Assembly: GCA_023431405.1 (NCBI GenBank)
Contig: JAEYVZ010000037.1
Span: 1 to 17,561 of the forward strand
DNA: 17,561 nt
Direction: 5' to 3'
Origin: Actinomycetes bacterium
Lineage (GTDB): Bacteria; Actinomycetota; Actinomycetes; Actinomycetales; Microbacteriaceae
Shown: in pieces, positions 1 through 7,573 of the stretch
Numbering within the stretch: position 1 is the stretch's first letter
Layout: every line of letters starts with the position of its first letter
Translations under genes and position numbers: made by a program
Notes under the pieces: model-generated
What the model was told of the DNA's origin: nothing
The model's database searches: none
Seen by the model: the letters and a program-made list of their open reading frames with translations, nothing else

Positions 1-114
1 ACGATCCACATCGCTCTTCAACCGGCGAAGCACATCGCCGATCTCCTCACGACCGCTGTCGAGCTTTCCCGCCATCGCTTCCATCTCGCCATACGACGCC
101 TTGAAGTCAGCCAT
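1..114 (-). CDS. WXG100 (ESAT-6-like) family protein, N-terminal part only
   Basis: The ATG at 114-112 opens a frame running off the left edge of the window, so only 38 codons are visible. The protein begins MADFKASYGEMEAMAGKLDS and continues as a charged amphipathic helix ending LRRLKSDVDR. A short polar start followed by a long helix with regularly spaced small and hydrophobic residues is how WXG100 proteins begin. The Trp-X-Gly turn that would settle the family lies outside the window. A strong ribosome site AGGAGG at 125-120 with a 5-nt spacer fixes the start. The gene lies directly downstream of an EssC/EccC-type ATPase, the usual partner of WXG100 substrates, but 124 nt away with its own candidate promoter. 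By family it would be a small helical-hairpin dimer exported through, or binding to, the ATPase. The call rests on this context plus 38 residues; another small helical protein is possible. Confidence 0.7.
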   Translation of the reverse strand, partial: MADFKASYGEMEAMAGKLDSGREEIGDVLRRLKSDVDR

Positions 115-136
115 TCGATCCTCCTGAAATCCGTTC

Positions 137-201
137 GCCGGAACTCCCGGCCTGAACAGGCTAAAGACCCGATCGTCCTGCACCAATGGGGAGAACTCCC
201 C
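137..201. promoter_or_regulatory. Three short dyads around the candidate promoter
   Basis: Three inverted repeats sit in the 124-nt gap between the ATPase stop and the WXG100-like start. They are GGGGAG-AA-CTCCCC at 188-201 (6-bp arms), GCCTG-AA-CAGGC at 150-161 (5-bp arms) and GCCGG-AACTC-CCGGC at 137-151 (5-bp arms). The first lies just upstream of the candidate -35 box and the second overlaps the -10 box; their centres are 39 bp apart. The third would form a hairpin near the 5' end of the transcript. They could be operator half-sites, a weak terminator or processing element for the ATPase mRNA, or a stabilising 5' hairpin. Short GC-rich dyads also arise by chance. Confidence 0.35.
158..186 (-). 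promoter_or_regulatory. Candidate promoter for the WXG100-like gene
   Basis: Reading the minus strand, TTGGTG (186-181) is followed after exactly 17 nt by TAGCCT (163-158). TAGCCT fits the actinobacterial -10 pattern TANNNT; the -35 box matches only the TTG of TTGACA. Transcription would start near 150, giving a leader of roughly 35 nt before the ATG at 114 with the AGGAGG site inside it. It would let the small substrate gene be expressed separately from, and more strongly than, the large ATPase gene upstream. This is prediction by pattern only. Confidence 0.4.
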
Positions 202-238
202 GGTCTTCATCCGCTAGCATTCGCCACGCGTCGCGGGC

Positions 239-3200
239 TCACTCCAGCGGAGTCTGCACGGTGACGAAGCGCCCGTTCTCGACGAACAGTCCCCGGCCTG
301 CGGGGAACTCGTGCCGCTGCACCTTGGGGAACGGCACCTTGAACAGCGATTCGCCGTCGTAGCTGTCCGGCCTCAGGGCGATGCCGTGGCGTCCCGCCTT
401 CAGCTCGCCGATGAGTCCATAGCCGCTGGAGAGCTGGGTAACGTCGCCGTCGGCGATGAGCAGATGGTCGCTGCGGTTGATCGCCTGGAACAGCTCCTTC
501 AGCGGCCGCTCGGCATCCGTGTCGCCGAACTCGGTGACGTTCTCCACGACGACGAGGATGCGGGCGGGCACGCTCTCGTCGGAGACGATGTCCTTGAGCT
601 CCTTGGCGAGCGCGCGCACGTCGTCGATCCCGGTGGCCGCACGTCGCCACGGGCGCAGGTCGCGCAGCGCCGCACGCCGCCCGCCGAAGTGGAACATCTC
701 CGTCTGGGGGTCGAAGCGCTCCATGGCCGCCACGATGCCGCGCAGCGTGGTCGTCTTCCCCGACTGCGGGGGTCCGGCCACCACGAAGGCGCCGACGGGC
801 TCGAACCCCTTCGGGCCGAGCGTGTCGTCGCCGATGCCGAGCACCGGCATGTCGTCGACGCGATCGGGGAGGGATGCCGCGCGCAGCTCCGTCGGGAGCG
901 AGCCGATGTTGCGGGCCTCGACCGCTCCGCGCGCCCGCAGGTCGCGGGCGAACTCGGCGCCGGCGGCATTCTGCTCGGCCACGTTCGTCGTGCCGCCGAT
1001 GACGGCGATCTGCGTCTCCAGCCCGTCGACGATCGCGCGGCCGGGGGCACTGCGCTCGCTGAGCACGTCTTTGGCCACACCGAGGATCGCATACGCACCC
1101 TCATCCGACATCCGCAGCACCACCCGCTTGGTGACGTTGGCGCTGACGGCCGTGGGCACGGCGCCGTAGCGATCGGCGGTCGCGACCACGTGGATGCCGA
1201 GGGGGCGCCCCTCGCCGAGCAGCCGCATGAAGATGGCGTAGAACGGAGCGCGGGCGGAGACCGTCTCCCAGTCCTGCTTGAAGACGCCGAACCCGTCGAG
1301 CAGGACGAGCACACGCGGCTCCTGGAGGTCGCCGGTGATGGCGCGATACTCCGACAGGGTCGCCGCCCCCGCCTCCGAGAAGCGCTTCGCCCGGTCATCG
1401 AGCATGCCGCGGAGGGTGCGCAGCAGTCGCTGCACGCGTTCCACGTCGTCGCCCGCCACCACCGACCCGACGTGCGGCATCACCTCGAGCGAGCGGAGGG
1501 CGCCGGTGCCGAAGTCGATGCCGTACACGGCCGCGCGGCCCGCCTCAGGGCGCGCACCGGCGGCGATGCCGACCGAGCGCAGCACGACCGACTTCCCGGC
1601 ACCGCTCGTGCCGTACACGAGCATGTGACCGTCGGTGTCGGGCGAGAAGTACACGGCTTCCTGGAGCTGCCGCTGAGGGATGTCGGCAAGCCCCAGCGGG
1701 ATGCGACTGTCCCCCTCCAGCGGCAGGCTCCGCAGATCGATGGTCGTGGCGAGGTCGTCGAGCCAGGGTCGCCGTGGGGCAGGCAGCCCCGCTTCGCGCG
1801 TGGCGGCGACGAGGTTCGCCACCAGGCGCTTCTGGTCGTTGGGTCCGAGGTCCTCGTCGTGCGTGTCGGACTCGCGGCGGTCGTCGTCGTTCTCCCACAG
1901 GGTGACCGAGCCGAAGCGCAGCTCGGCCACGCGCACCTGCGCGCGATCGGGCTCGTCGGTGGTCCAGCCTCCCGCGTACGCGGACTGGAACGGCACGAGG
2001 CGTCCGGGGCCGGTCTTGGCGATGCCGCGCCCGGGAATGGAGGGGTCGAACGTCGAGGCGACGACATCGCCGACGACGTCGTTGGAGTCGGCGGCGTCGG
2101 CCATGCGCAGCGCGACACGGAGGTTCGTGTTCGCCCGGAGGTTGTCTTTGATGACGCCCGCGGGGCGCTGGGTGGCCATGATCAGGTGGATGCCGAGCGA
2201 GCGGCCACGCTGGGCGATGTCGACGACCCCGTCGACGAACTCCGGCACCTCGGTGGCGAGGGCGGCGAACTCGTCGATCACGAGCACGAGGGCGGGCGGG
2301 GTGTCGGGGTCCTGCCGCTTCTCCAGCTCCAGGAGGTCTTTCGCCTTCTTGCGGTTGAACAGGTGCTCGCGGTGATGGAGCTCGGCGCGCAGGCTCGTCA
2401 ATGCGCGCCGCACGAGATGCGGACTCAGGTCGGTGACCAGTCCCACGCAGTGCGGGAGGTCGACGCAGTCCGCGAACGCGGACCCGCCCTTGTAGTCGAC
2501 GAACAGGAACGTCACACGGTCGGGGCTGTACTCGGCGGCCATGCCGAGCACCCACGCCTGCAGGAACTCGCTCTTGCCCGAACCCGTCGTGCCACCCACG
2601 AGGGCGTGCGGTCCCTGGGTGCGCAGGTCGAGGGACATCGCATCGGGACTGCCCTGACCGATATAGGCCTTGAGAGTGCCGGCACGCTTGAGGCGCGGCC
2701 GCGGGGTGCGGGAGCGGTCGATGATCGAGGCGTTCTGACGCCAGCGCTCCAGCACGGCAGACGGCTCCGTCGCCCGGTCGGTTCCGATCAGGCGCAGCAG
2801 CGCCACGCTCTGCGGCAGATCGGACGCGTCGGGGGCGACGGAGCTCGAATCGACGACGGGCGCCAGTCGCTTGGCGAAGTGCTCGGCGTACTCGCGGGAG
2901 ACGCCCTCGACCGTGACGCCGTCGATGCGGTCGCCCGATCGGACCCAGCCCACCGACGCGTCGTCGAGGCCGCCCGTGACATCGAGATAGGTGCGGCAGG
3001 CGGCCGGGAGCGACTCGACCGTCGGCGCGACGAACACCGTGTACACCCCGGCATCCGGGCCCCGCTCGATGATCTGCGTGAGCCGGGCACGGTCGACCGG
3101 CGCGTCGTTGGTGACGATCAGCACGAGTGCGACATCGCCGGCCGACGAGGAACGCTCCGAGGGGCGCTCACCGACATGCTTTCCCGCTTCCATCGACGTG

Positions 3201-4708
3201 TCCTGCGGGGGCAGCGGGCCGCGGTGCGACGGCGAGCCCGACAGTCGCTCCAGGATCGCCTCCTCCAGCGCGTTCAGGAGCACCGTCCCGGCCGACTGAC
3301 TGTCTGCCAGGGCGATGTCGGCGAACGGCGATTGGGGGCTCGTGGTGTGAGGGAGCCACTTCATCCATTCGACGTCGGGCGTCCAGGCGGGGTCCACGAT
3401 CGCCGCGGTGATGACCTCGTTCGGCGCGTGCAGCCCGAACAGCTGCACGCCGAGGCCGCGCAGCACATCGCCGACAGGCTGGCGGGGCCCCGCCAGCCCG
3501 ATCGCTCCCGCCGACGGGAGAAGCTCGATCAGCGGGACGTCCTCGATCTGCGCGAAGCGGTCGCGCACACGGGCCACCTGGTCGGCGTACTCCGCGATGC
3601 CCCGCTGGTCGTTGACCTCCTGCACGGTGTTGCGGCTGGGGGCGGTCCCCGACCCGAGCCGGAGCGACAGGAAGTTCCAGTGCTCCGGGCGCCGCGTCCA
3701 CAGCAGGGGACCCAGGCGCATCGCCTGCTGATACACCGTCGCCGTCGGCGGCGCCTCCTCCCGACGCCGCTCCCTCTCGACGACCTCCTCGGCCGCCAAT
3801 GCGTCTTCGAGCTCGTCGATCTGCCGTTCGAACGTCGCGATCTCCAGCCGCAGCTTCTTCCCCTGCTGCGTGCGCTGCCCGATGAAGTTCCCGAGCATCA
3901 TCAGCGGCGCCATGAACACGATGAGCAGGGTCGCGGGGCGCTGCGTGATGCCGAACATCGCGAAGCCGAGCATCACCGGGGCTGCGATCATGGGCCACGG
4001 GAAGATCCGCGGGTCGGCCTCCATCGGGATGACCGGATGCCGGTGCTCCCGCCCCGCGTACCGCTTCTCGACGCGCGGAGACCGGTTGAACAGGAGCATC
4101 CCGCCACGCTCGAGCACCCGATCGTCGGCGGCACCGGGTGCCCCCTCCGTCTTGATGAAGGTGACGTCGGTCGAGCCGATCGTGATGACCTGCCCCGGCA
4201 GCACCCGCACGCGCTGGACGAGCCCGCCGTCGACGAGGAGCCCGTTGGCGGAGTTGAGGTCGATGACCTCGATCTCCTGATCGATCTCGATGCGGGCATG
4301 CCGCTTGGAGACCTGCGGATCCGACAGCACGACCTGCGCCGGTGCCACCCGGCCGATGATCGTCGTCCCCCGGGGCAGCGGCACGACCCTGCCGGCCTCG
4401 GGACCGTTGAGGATCTGGAGCACGGCTGCCGTCTCGCCGCCCGACGCGTACGCTTCGGCACTGGCGGGAACGACGGAGGCGTCGAAGCCGGACCCGAGCG
4501 GGGCGTCGCCGACGAGAGACGTCGGGTCGAGCTGCACCGGCTCACCCGCCGGCGGGGCGACGAGCAGCGTCGGGGTCGCCGATGCCGGCAGCCGCGCCGG
4601 GTCGACGAGCGCGCGTGCGACATCCTCGACGGTGGCGGTGGCATCCGCGGTGACGATGACATCCACCGACGCGGCGGCCTCTCGACGGAGAGCGAGTTTG
4701 AGCTTCAT
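239..4708 (-). CDS. essC: EssC/EccC-type FtsK/SpoIIIE ATPase with N-terminal FHA domain (type VII secretion motor)
   Basis: The protein is 1489 residues, about the length of Firmicutes EssC/YukBA. It has an N-terminal beta-rich stretch (1-90), an FHA domain at about 115-175 (GR at 119-120, SKRH at 134-137, NG at 155-156), two membrane helices at about 238-275, and a coiled-coil-like charged stretch at 283-318. Three RecA-like ATPase modules follow. Module 1 has Walker A GGTTGSGKS (K712), Walker B LVLVIDE (D812, E813) and MATQRP at 844-849. Module 2 has Walker A GTSGAGKS (K1039) but LLDG instead of DE at Walker B (1138-1139). Module 3 has AGPPQSGKT (K1318) and a degenerate VVVEN. Type VII ATPases sit at the membrane, recognise substrates with the C-terminal modules and drive export; module 1 looks like the catalytic one here. 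The start is set by GGAGGA at 4722-4717 and the 4-nt ATGA overlap with the upstream gene. It resembles the EssC (T7SSb) layout more than mycobacterial EccC, which lacks FHA domains. The family is clear; its actual substrates are not shown. Confidence 0.9.
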   Translation of the reverse strand: MKLKLALRREAAASVDVIVTADATATVEDVARALVDPARLPASATPTLLVAPPAGEPVQLDPTSLVGDAPLGSGFDASVVPASAEAYASGGETAAVLQILNGPEAGRVVPLPRGTTIIGRVAPAQVVLSDPQVSKRHARIEIDQEIEVIDLNSANGLLVDGGLVQRVRVLPGQVITIGSTDVTFIKTEGAPGAADDRVLERGGMLLFNRSPRVEKRYAGREHRHPVIPMEADPRIFPWPMIAAPVMLGFAMFGITQRPATLLIVFMAPLMMLGNFIGQRTQQGKKLRLEIATFERQIDELEDALAAEEVVERERRREEAPPTATVYQQAMRLGPLLWTRRPEHWNFLSLRLGSGTAPSRNTVQEVNDQRGIAEYADQVARVRDRFAQIEDVPLIELLPSAGAIGLAGPRQPVGDVLRGLGVQLFGLHAPNEVITAAIVDPAWTPDVEWMKWLPHTTSPQSPFADIALADSQSAGTVLLNALEEAILERLSGSPSHRGPLPPQDTSMEAGKHVGERPSERSSSAGDVALVLIVTNDAPVDRARLTQIIERGPDAGVYTVFVAPTVESLPAACRTYLDVTGGLDDASVGWVRSGDRIDGVTVEGVSREYAEHFAKRLAPVVDSSSVAPDASDLPQSVALLRLIGTDRATEPSAVLERWRQNASIIDRSRTPRPRLKRAGTLKAYIGQGSPDAMSLDLRTQGPHALVGGTTGSGKSEFLQAWVLGMAAEYSPDRVTFLFVDYKGGSAFADCVDLPHCVGLVTDLSPHLVRRALTSLRAELHHREHLFNRKKAKDLLELEKRQDPDTPPALVLVIDEFAALATEVPEFVDGVVDIAQRGRSLGIHLIMATQRPAGVIKDNLRANTNLRVALRMADAADSNDVVGDVVASTFDPSIPGRGIAKTGPGRLVPFQSAYAGGWTTDEPDRAQVRVAELRFGSVTLWENDDDRRESDTHDEDLGPNDQKRLVANLVAATREAGLPAPRRPWLDDLATTIDLRSLPLEGDSRIPLGLADIPQRQLQEAVYFSPDTDGHMLVYGTSGAGKSVVLRSVGIAAGARPEAGRAAVYGIDFGTGALRSLEVMPHVGSVVAGDDVERVQRLLRTLRGMLDDRAKRFSEAGAATLSEYRAITGDLQEPRVLVLLDGFGVFKQDWETVSARAPFYAIFMRLLGEGRPLGIHVVATADRYGAVPTAVSANVTKRVVLRMSDEGAYAILGVAKDVLSERSAPGRAIVDGLETQIAVIGGTTNVAEQNAAGAEFARDLRARGAVEARNIGSLPTELRAASLPDRVDDMPVLGIGDDTLGPKGFEPVGAFVVAGPPQSGKTTTLRGIVAAMERFDPQTEMFHFGGRRAALRDLRPWRRAATGIDDVRALAKELKDIVSDESVPARILVVVENVTEFGDTDAERPLKELFQAINRSDHLLIADGDVTQLSSGYGLIGELKAGRHGIALRPDSYDGESLFKVPFPKVQRHEFPAGRGLFVENGRFVTVQTPLE

Positions 4709-5763
4709 GCGCCCAGTCCTCCATAACGCACCTGGAACATGCGGCTGCCCACCCGCACCACGGTGCCGTGGTCCACGGACACACGGGTGCCCGCCGGAAG
4801 GGGTGTGTCACTGCCATCCGCACCGACGACCGCGGTGCCGTTGATCGACCCCTGATCGAGGAGCCACACCTGACCCGCCTCCACGCCGAACGCCAGATGG
4901 GTCTTCGACAGGAGGCGCTGCGGGTCTTCGAGCGTCACCAGCACGTCGGCGGAGCGCCCCGGAGGCGCCTCCGGCATCCGCCCGATGAAGCCGTACGACG
5001 GCACGATGATCGTCGAGCCGTCCTCGAACACGAGGAAAGGCGCCGCCGGGTCGGAGACCGCTGAGACGACGGGGGCGGGCGCATCCGCACGCTCCGTCCA
5101 GCTCTGCCGTGACACCCCCACGATCCCCGCGCGGGAGCGGCGGTCATCGAGCACCGGGCGCTCCCCCGTCGCCACGGTCGCGAGCGACGGGAGGTGCTCC
5201 GACACGTCGCGCAGGGGGCCCTCCAGAGCGCGACGGGCACGGCGCATCGCCGTCTCGTCGAACGGATCGATGCCCGCGCGCACATCGAGCAGCCAGCATC
5301 CCGCCACCCGGTCGAGCACGCTGCGGCCCCGCGGGTTCCACAGGTTCGACGTCAGCAGCACGAGCGGACCGACCACGGGGACCACGTTGGAGACCGTGAG
5401 CACCACCGCGCGCAGCACGACACGCCAGAAGCCCGGCCGCCCGTAGCCGTCGACGCGCACCGAGCGCAGACGCATGGATGCCTTGCCGACGGTCACCCCG
5501 CGGCGCCCGTGGAGGGCGAGCTGGATGACGCAGAACACCGAGGGCAGTACCGCACCGAGCACCACGAGCAGCGTGCTCACCCAGCCGAGATCGATGAGCA
5601 GCCCGGCCGCCGCCGGCGAGGCGAGCAGCAGCACCATCAGGGCATCGATCAGGAAGGCCCAGGCCCGCACCCCGGGCGCGGCAGCCACGAATCCCAGGCG
5701 TTCAGCGTCGTCGGCGGAAACGGCGTGGCGTGCCACGGCGGCGTCCGGGGGGACGTCGGTCAT
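4705..5763 (-). CDS. RDD-family membrane protein with C-terminal FHA domain
   Basis: The start is ATG 5763 (MTDVPPDAAV), supported by GAGGAG at 5774-5769 with a 5-nt spacer; the frame stays open further upstream but without RDD homology. The protein is 352 residues. The RDD part spans about 30-165: VRAWAFLID (R33, D40), membrane helices near 36-57, 60-82 and 115-140, and the typical closing motif GRSVLDRVAG (146-155). A linker of about 80 residues leads to a canonical FHA domain at about 252-345, with GR 261-262, SKTH 286-289 and INGT 307-310. All phosphothreonine-binding signature residues are present, so it should bind phosphopeptides in the cytoplasm while anchored in the membrane. The stop overlaps the ATPase start by 4 nt, so translation of the two is coupled and they are probably made in similar amounts. 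RDD proteins have no single known function; a scaffold or phospho-dependent adaptor for the ATPase is an inference. Confidence 0.88.
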   Translation of the reverse strand: MTDVPPDAAVARHAVSADDAERLGFVAAAPGVRAWAFLIDALMVLLLASPAAAGLLIDLGWVSTLLVVLGAVLPSVFCVIQLALHGRRGVTVGKASMRLRSVRVDGYGRPGFWRVVLRAVVLTVSNVVPVVGPLVLLTSNLWNPRGRSVLDRVAGCWLLDVRAGIDPFDETAMRRARRALEGPLRDVSEHLPSLATVATGERPVLDDRRSRAGIVGVSRQSWTERADAPAPVVSAVSDPAAPFLVFEDGSTIIVPSYGFIGRMPEAPPGRSADVLVTLEDPQRLLSKTHLAFGVEAGQVWLLDQGSINGTAVVGADGSDTPLPAGTRVSVDHGTVVRVGSRMFQVRYGGLGA

Positions 5764-5803
5764 CCATGCTCCTCGAGAGTGGGGGACGTGCGAGGGGGCT
5801 TCG

Positions 5804-7519
5804 TCAGTCGTGCTGCAGGTGGAACTCTTCGTCGCCGAGGAAGAACCGCTCTCCGGCATCCAGCTCGGTTCCCGGCTCGATCTCGATCTCCTCACCCATC
5901 AGGGTGCGCAGCAGCACCCCGTTGGTCGAGCCCAGATCGGTCACGAGCCACTTCTCGCCCCGCAGCTCGAGCCGCGCATGCGTCTTCGACACCGTGCGCG
6001 CGTCGTCGCGCACCGGCACCAGCTGCGCGAACGGGAATGCGGCGTCGGGCGACGGGCGCCGCCCCAGGATCACGACGTCCGAGGTGAGGGCCACGGGCGA
6101 TGCGGATGCCGGCACCAGCTGCCAGACCACCTTCTTGCGACGCACCATCACCGTCTCGTCGACGTCGTCCTGGTCGGCCGCAGCCGCCGCCTCCGCACGC
6201 TGCTGAGCAGCCACCGACGACCGGGCCGACAGCGGCGTGCCGGCGGCGGGCGACCCGACGACCGCCGACACCTCGCCCGACAGCTCGGGGAAGACGTCGG
6301 CGGCGGGCTCGCCACGACGGGCGGAGACGGGCGCATCGATGGGCGCTGTCGCCGGGGTCCGGGTCATCGGACCGGAATCCGCAGGTGCGTCGTCGGAGCG
6401 ACGTCCGGGCACGAACGAAATGAGTCCGGCACCGGGCTCCGGCGCGTCCGCGTCCGCGCCGCGAGCCGCCGAGCGCGTCGCGGCACTGGGCGGGAACGGC
6501 GACGGCGAGACCGCCGAGACGTCGTCGATCTCCGACGGCCACGACGCGACATCCGGTTCGACCGGCGTCGCCGGGGGCGTCTGCACCGCAGCAGGGGGCG
6601 GGGGCGGAGCCCACGAGGGCCCCGCCGACGACGCGCGTCCCGGCGACGGAGCGTCGCCGGGTGCGCCCCACGCCGGGGCGGCGGACGACGGGGCGGCGCT
6701 CCCCCGTCGGCCGATGTCGCCTTCGGAGGTGTCGGCGCGCGAGGCCCAGGCGGGCCGGTCGTCCGCCGAGGAGACGGGATGTCCGCGGCCCGCATCCGGC
6801 GCGCCCCGGTCCGCCGCACCCAGGTCTGCCGATGCACCCAGGTCTGCCGATGCACCCGGGTCGGCCGATGCCGCGCCCACGGCGGGAGAGACGAACGCGC
6901 CCCCATCAGGGAACGCGGGGCGGAAGCCCGACCCGGCTGCCGGAGCGCCGGTGTCACCGCCCGAGGGCGTGAAGGCGATGGGAGCCGCCCCGAACACCGG
7001 CGCCGACGTACCTCCGGCAGCCGGGAAGGCGGGCACACCAGCAGGGGGGCTGGGCGGCGCGTATCCCCCCGCGGCAGCATGTGCGGCCGGCATGGTGGGA
7101 ACGGGCGGCCGGGGCGCGACCGGCGGCGCCATGGAATGACGCGCGCCGCGCCACGGCGTCGGACCGAAGCCGAGGATGCTCGCCCACACGACGAACAGCA
7201 GCGCCGCCAGCACCGTCATGCCGGTGCCGTAGCCGAATCCCGGGTTGATGCGGTGGGCGGAGATCACCAGCAGCACGGTGACGATCACGGCCCCGAGGCC
7301 GGGGATGAGCAGCAGCAGGATGAGCCACGGGTTGAAACCGCCCCACGCGAGCACCGTCGCCTGATTCAGGAACGGCACCCAGCCCTTCCACGACTCCTCG
7401 CCCATCTTGCGGAACATCGCCGACAGCGCCAGTGCCATCCACACGTACAGCGCAATGGCGATGACCACGGCCAGCACCCCGACCAGGGGCGCCAGCGAGG
7501 CGTCGATCGTCGAATCCAT
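5804..7519 (-). CDS. DUF5684-like membrane protein with long disordered linker and C-terminal FHA domain
   Basis: I chose ATG 7519 (MDSTIDASLAP, 571 residues) over an in-frame ATG at 7552 because it has both an AAGGTGG ribosome-like site and a TAAGGT -10-like box directly upstream. Three membrane helices lie at about 10-33, 64-88 and 101-120. The span 36-124 (KMGEESWKGWVPFLN, then HRINPGFGYG and LGFGPTPW) resembles the DUF5684 family. Residues 125-445 are a low-complexity Ala/Pro/Ser/Gly/Asp linker containing three copies of ASADLG-like hexapeptides. The motif DETVMVRR (T456) immediately precedes a canonical FHA domain (about 466-565: GR 486-487, SKTH 511-514, STNG 531-534). In GarA and OdhI a threonine just before the FHA domain is phosphorylated and folds back onto it; T456 could do the same, which is inference. 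The gene ends 40 nt before the RDD-FHA gene and is probably the first gene of that operon. Confidence 0.85.
   Translation of the reverse strand: MDSTIDASLAPLVGVLAVVIAIALYVWMALALSAMFRKMGEESWKGWVPFLNQATVLAWGGFNPWLILLLLIPGLGAVIVTVLLVISAHRINPGFGYGTGMTVLAALLFVVWASILGFGPTPWRGARHSMAPPVAPRPPVPTMPAAHAAAGGYAPPSPPAGVPAFPAAGGTSAPVFGAAPIAFTPSGGDTGAPAAGSGFRPAFPDGGAFVSPAVGAASADPGASADLGASADLGAADRGAPDAGRGHPVSSADDRPAWASRADTSEGDIGRRGSAAPSSAAPAWGAPGDAPSPGRASSAGPSWAPPPPPAAVQTPPATPVEPDVASWPSEIDDVSAVSPSPFPPSAATRSAARGADADAPEPGAGLISFVPGRRSDDAPADSGPMTRTPATAPIDAPVSARRGEPAADVFPELSGEVSAVVGSPAAGTPLSARSSVAAQQRAEAAAAADQDDVDETVMVRRKKVVWQLVPASASPVALTSDVVILGRRPSPDAAFPFAQLVPVRDDARTVSKTHARLELRGEKWLVTDLGSTNGVLLRTLMGEEIEIEPGTELDAGERFFLGDEEFHLQHD
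6817..6870 (-). repeat. Three tandem 18-bp in-frame repeats in the FHA-protein linker
   Basis: Units at 6817-6834 and 6835-6852 are identical on the plus strand (CACCCAGGTCTGCCGATG). The third, at 6853-6870, differs at two positions. Each encodes a six-residue unit of the type ASADLG in the disordered linker. Exact 18-nt units keep the frame, so copy number can vary between strains without breaking the protein. Confidence 0.9.
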
Positions 7520-7526
7520 GGCATCC

Positions 7527-7532
7527 ACCTTA
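7527..7532 (-). promoter_or_regulatory. Candidate -10 box, leaderless geometry, for the DUF5684-like/FHA gene
   Basis: TAAGGT on the minus strand ends 7 nt before ATG 7519, the spacing expected if transcription starts at the A of the start codon. The same bases form AAGGTGG, which could instead act as a ribosome site 5 nt from the ATG, so the two readings compete. No good -35 box is visible at 16-18 nt. If it is a promoter, the FHA/ATPase genes form an operon separate from the genes upstream. Confidence 0.35.
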
Positions 7533-7573
7533 GGTCCCGCTACAACCCGCACGTGATACCGATCCGGACTCGA

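Noticed and set aside
188..201. Rho-independent terminator after the ATPase gene
   Set aside because: The stem is only 6 bp with a 2-nt centre and no T-run, and it abuts a promoter-like pair; an operator or chance dyad is at least as likely.
311..4726. Plus-strand open frame of 1471 codons opposite the ATPase gene
   Set aside because: It mirrors the ATPase reading frame, is full of His/Arg/Gly/Val without any domain, and is a product of high GC and biased codon use on the other strand.
5764..5895. Upstream start for the RDD-FHA protein at 5895
   Set aside because: The extra 44 residues are Ser/Arg-rich, overlap the end of the preceding FHA gene and lack RDD features; GAGGAG before ATG 5763 marks the real start.
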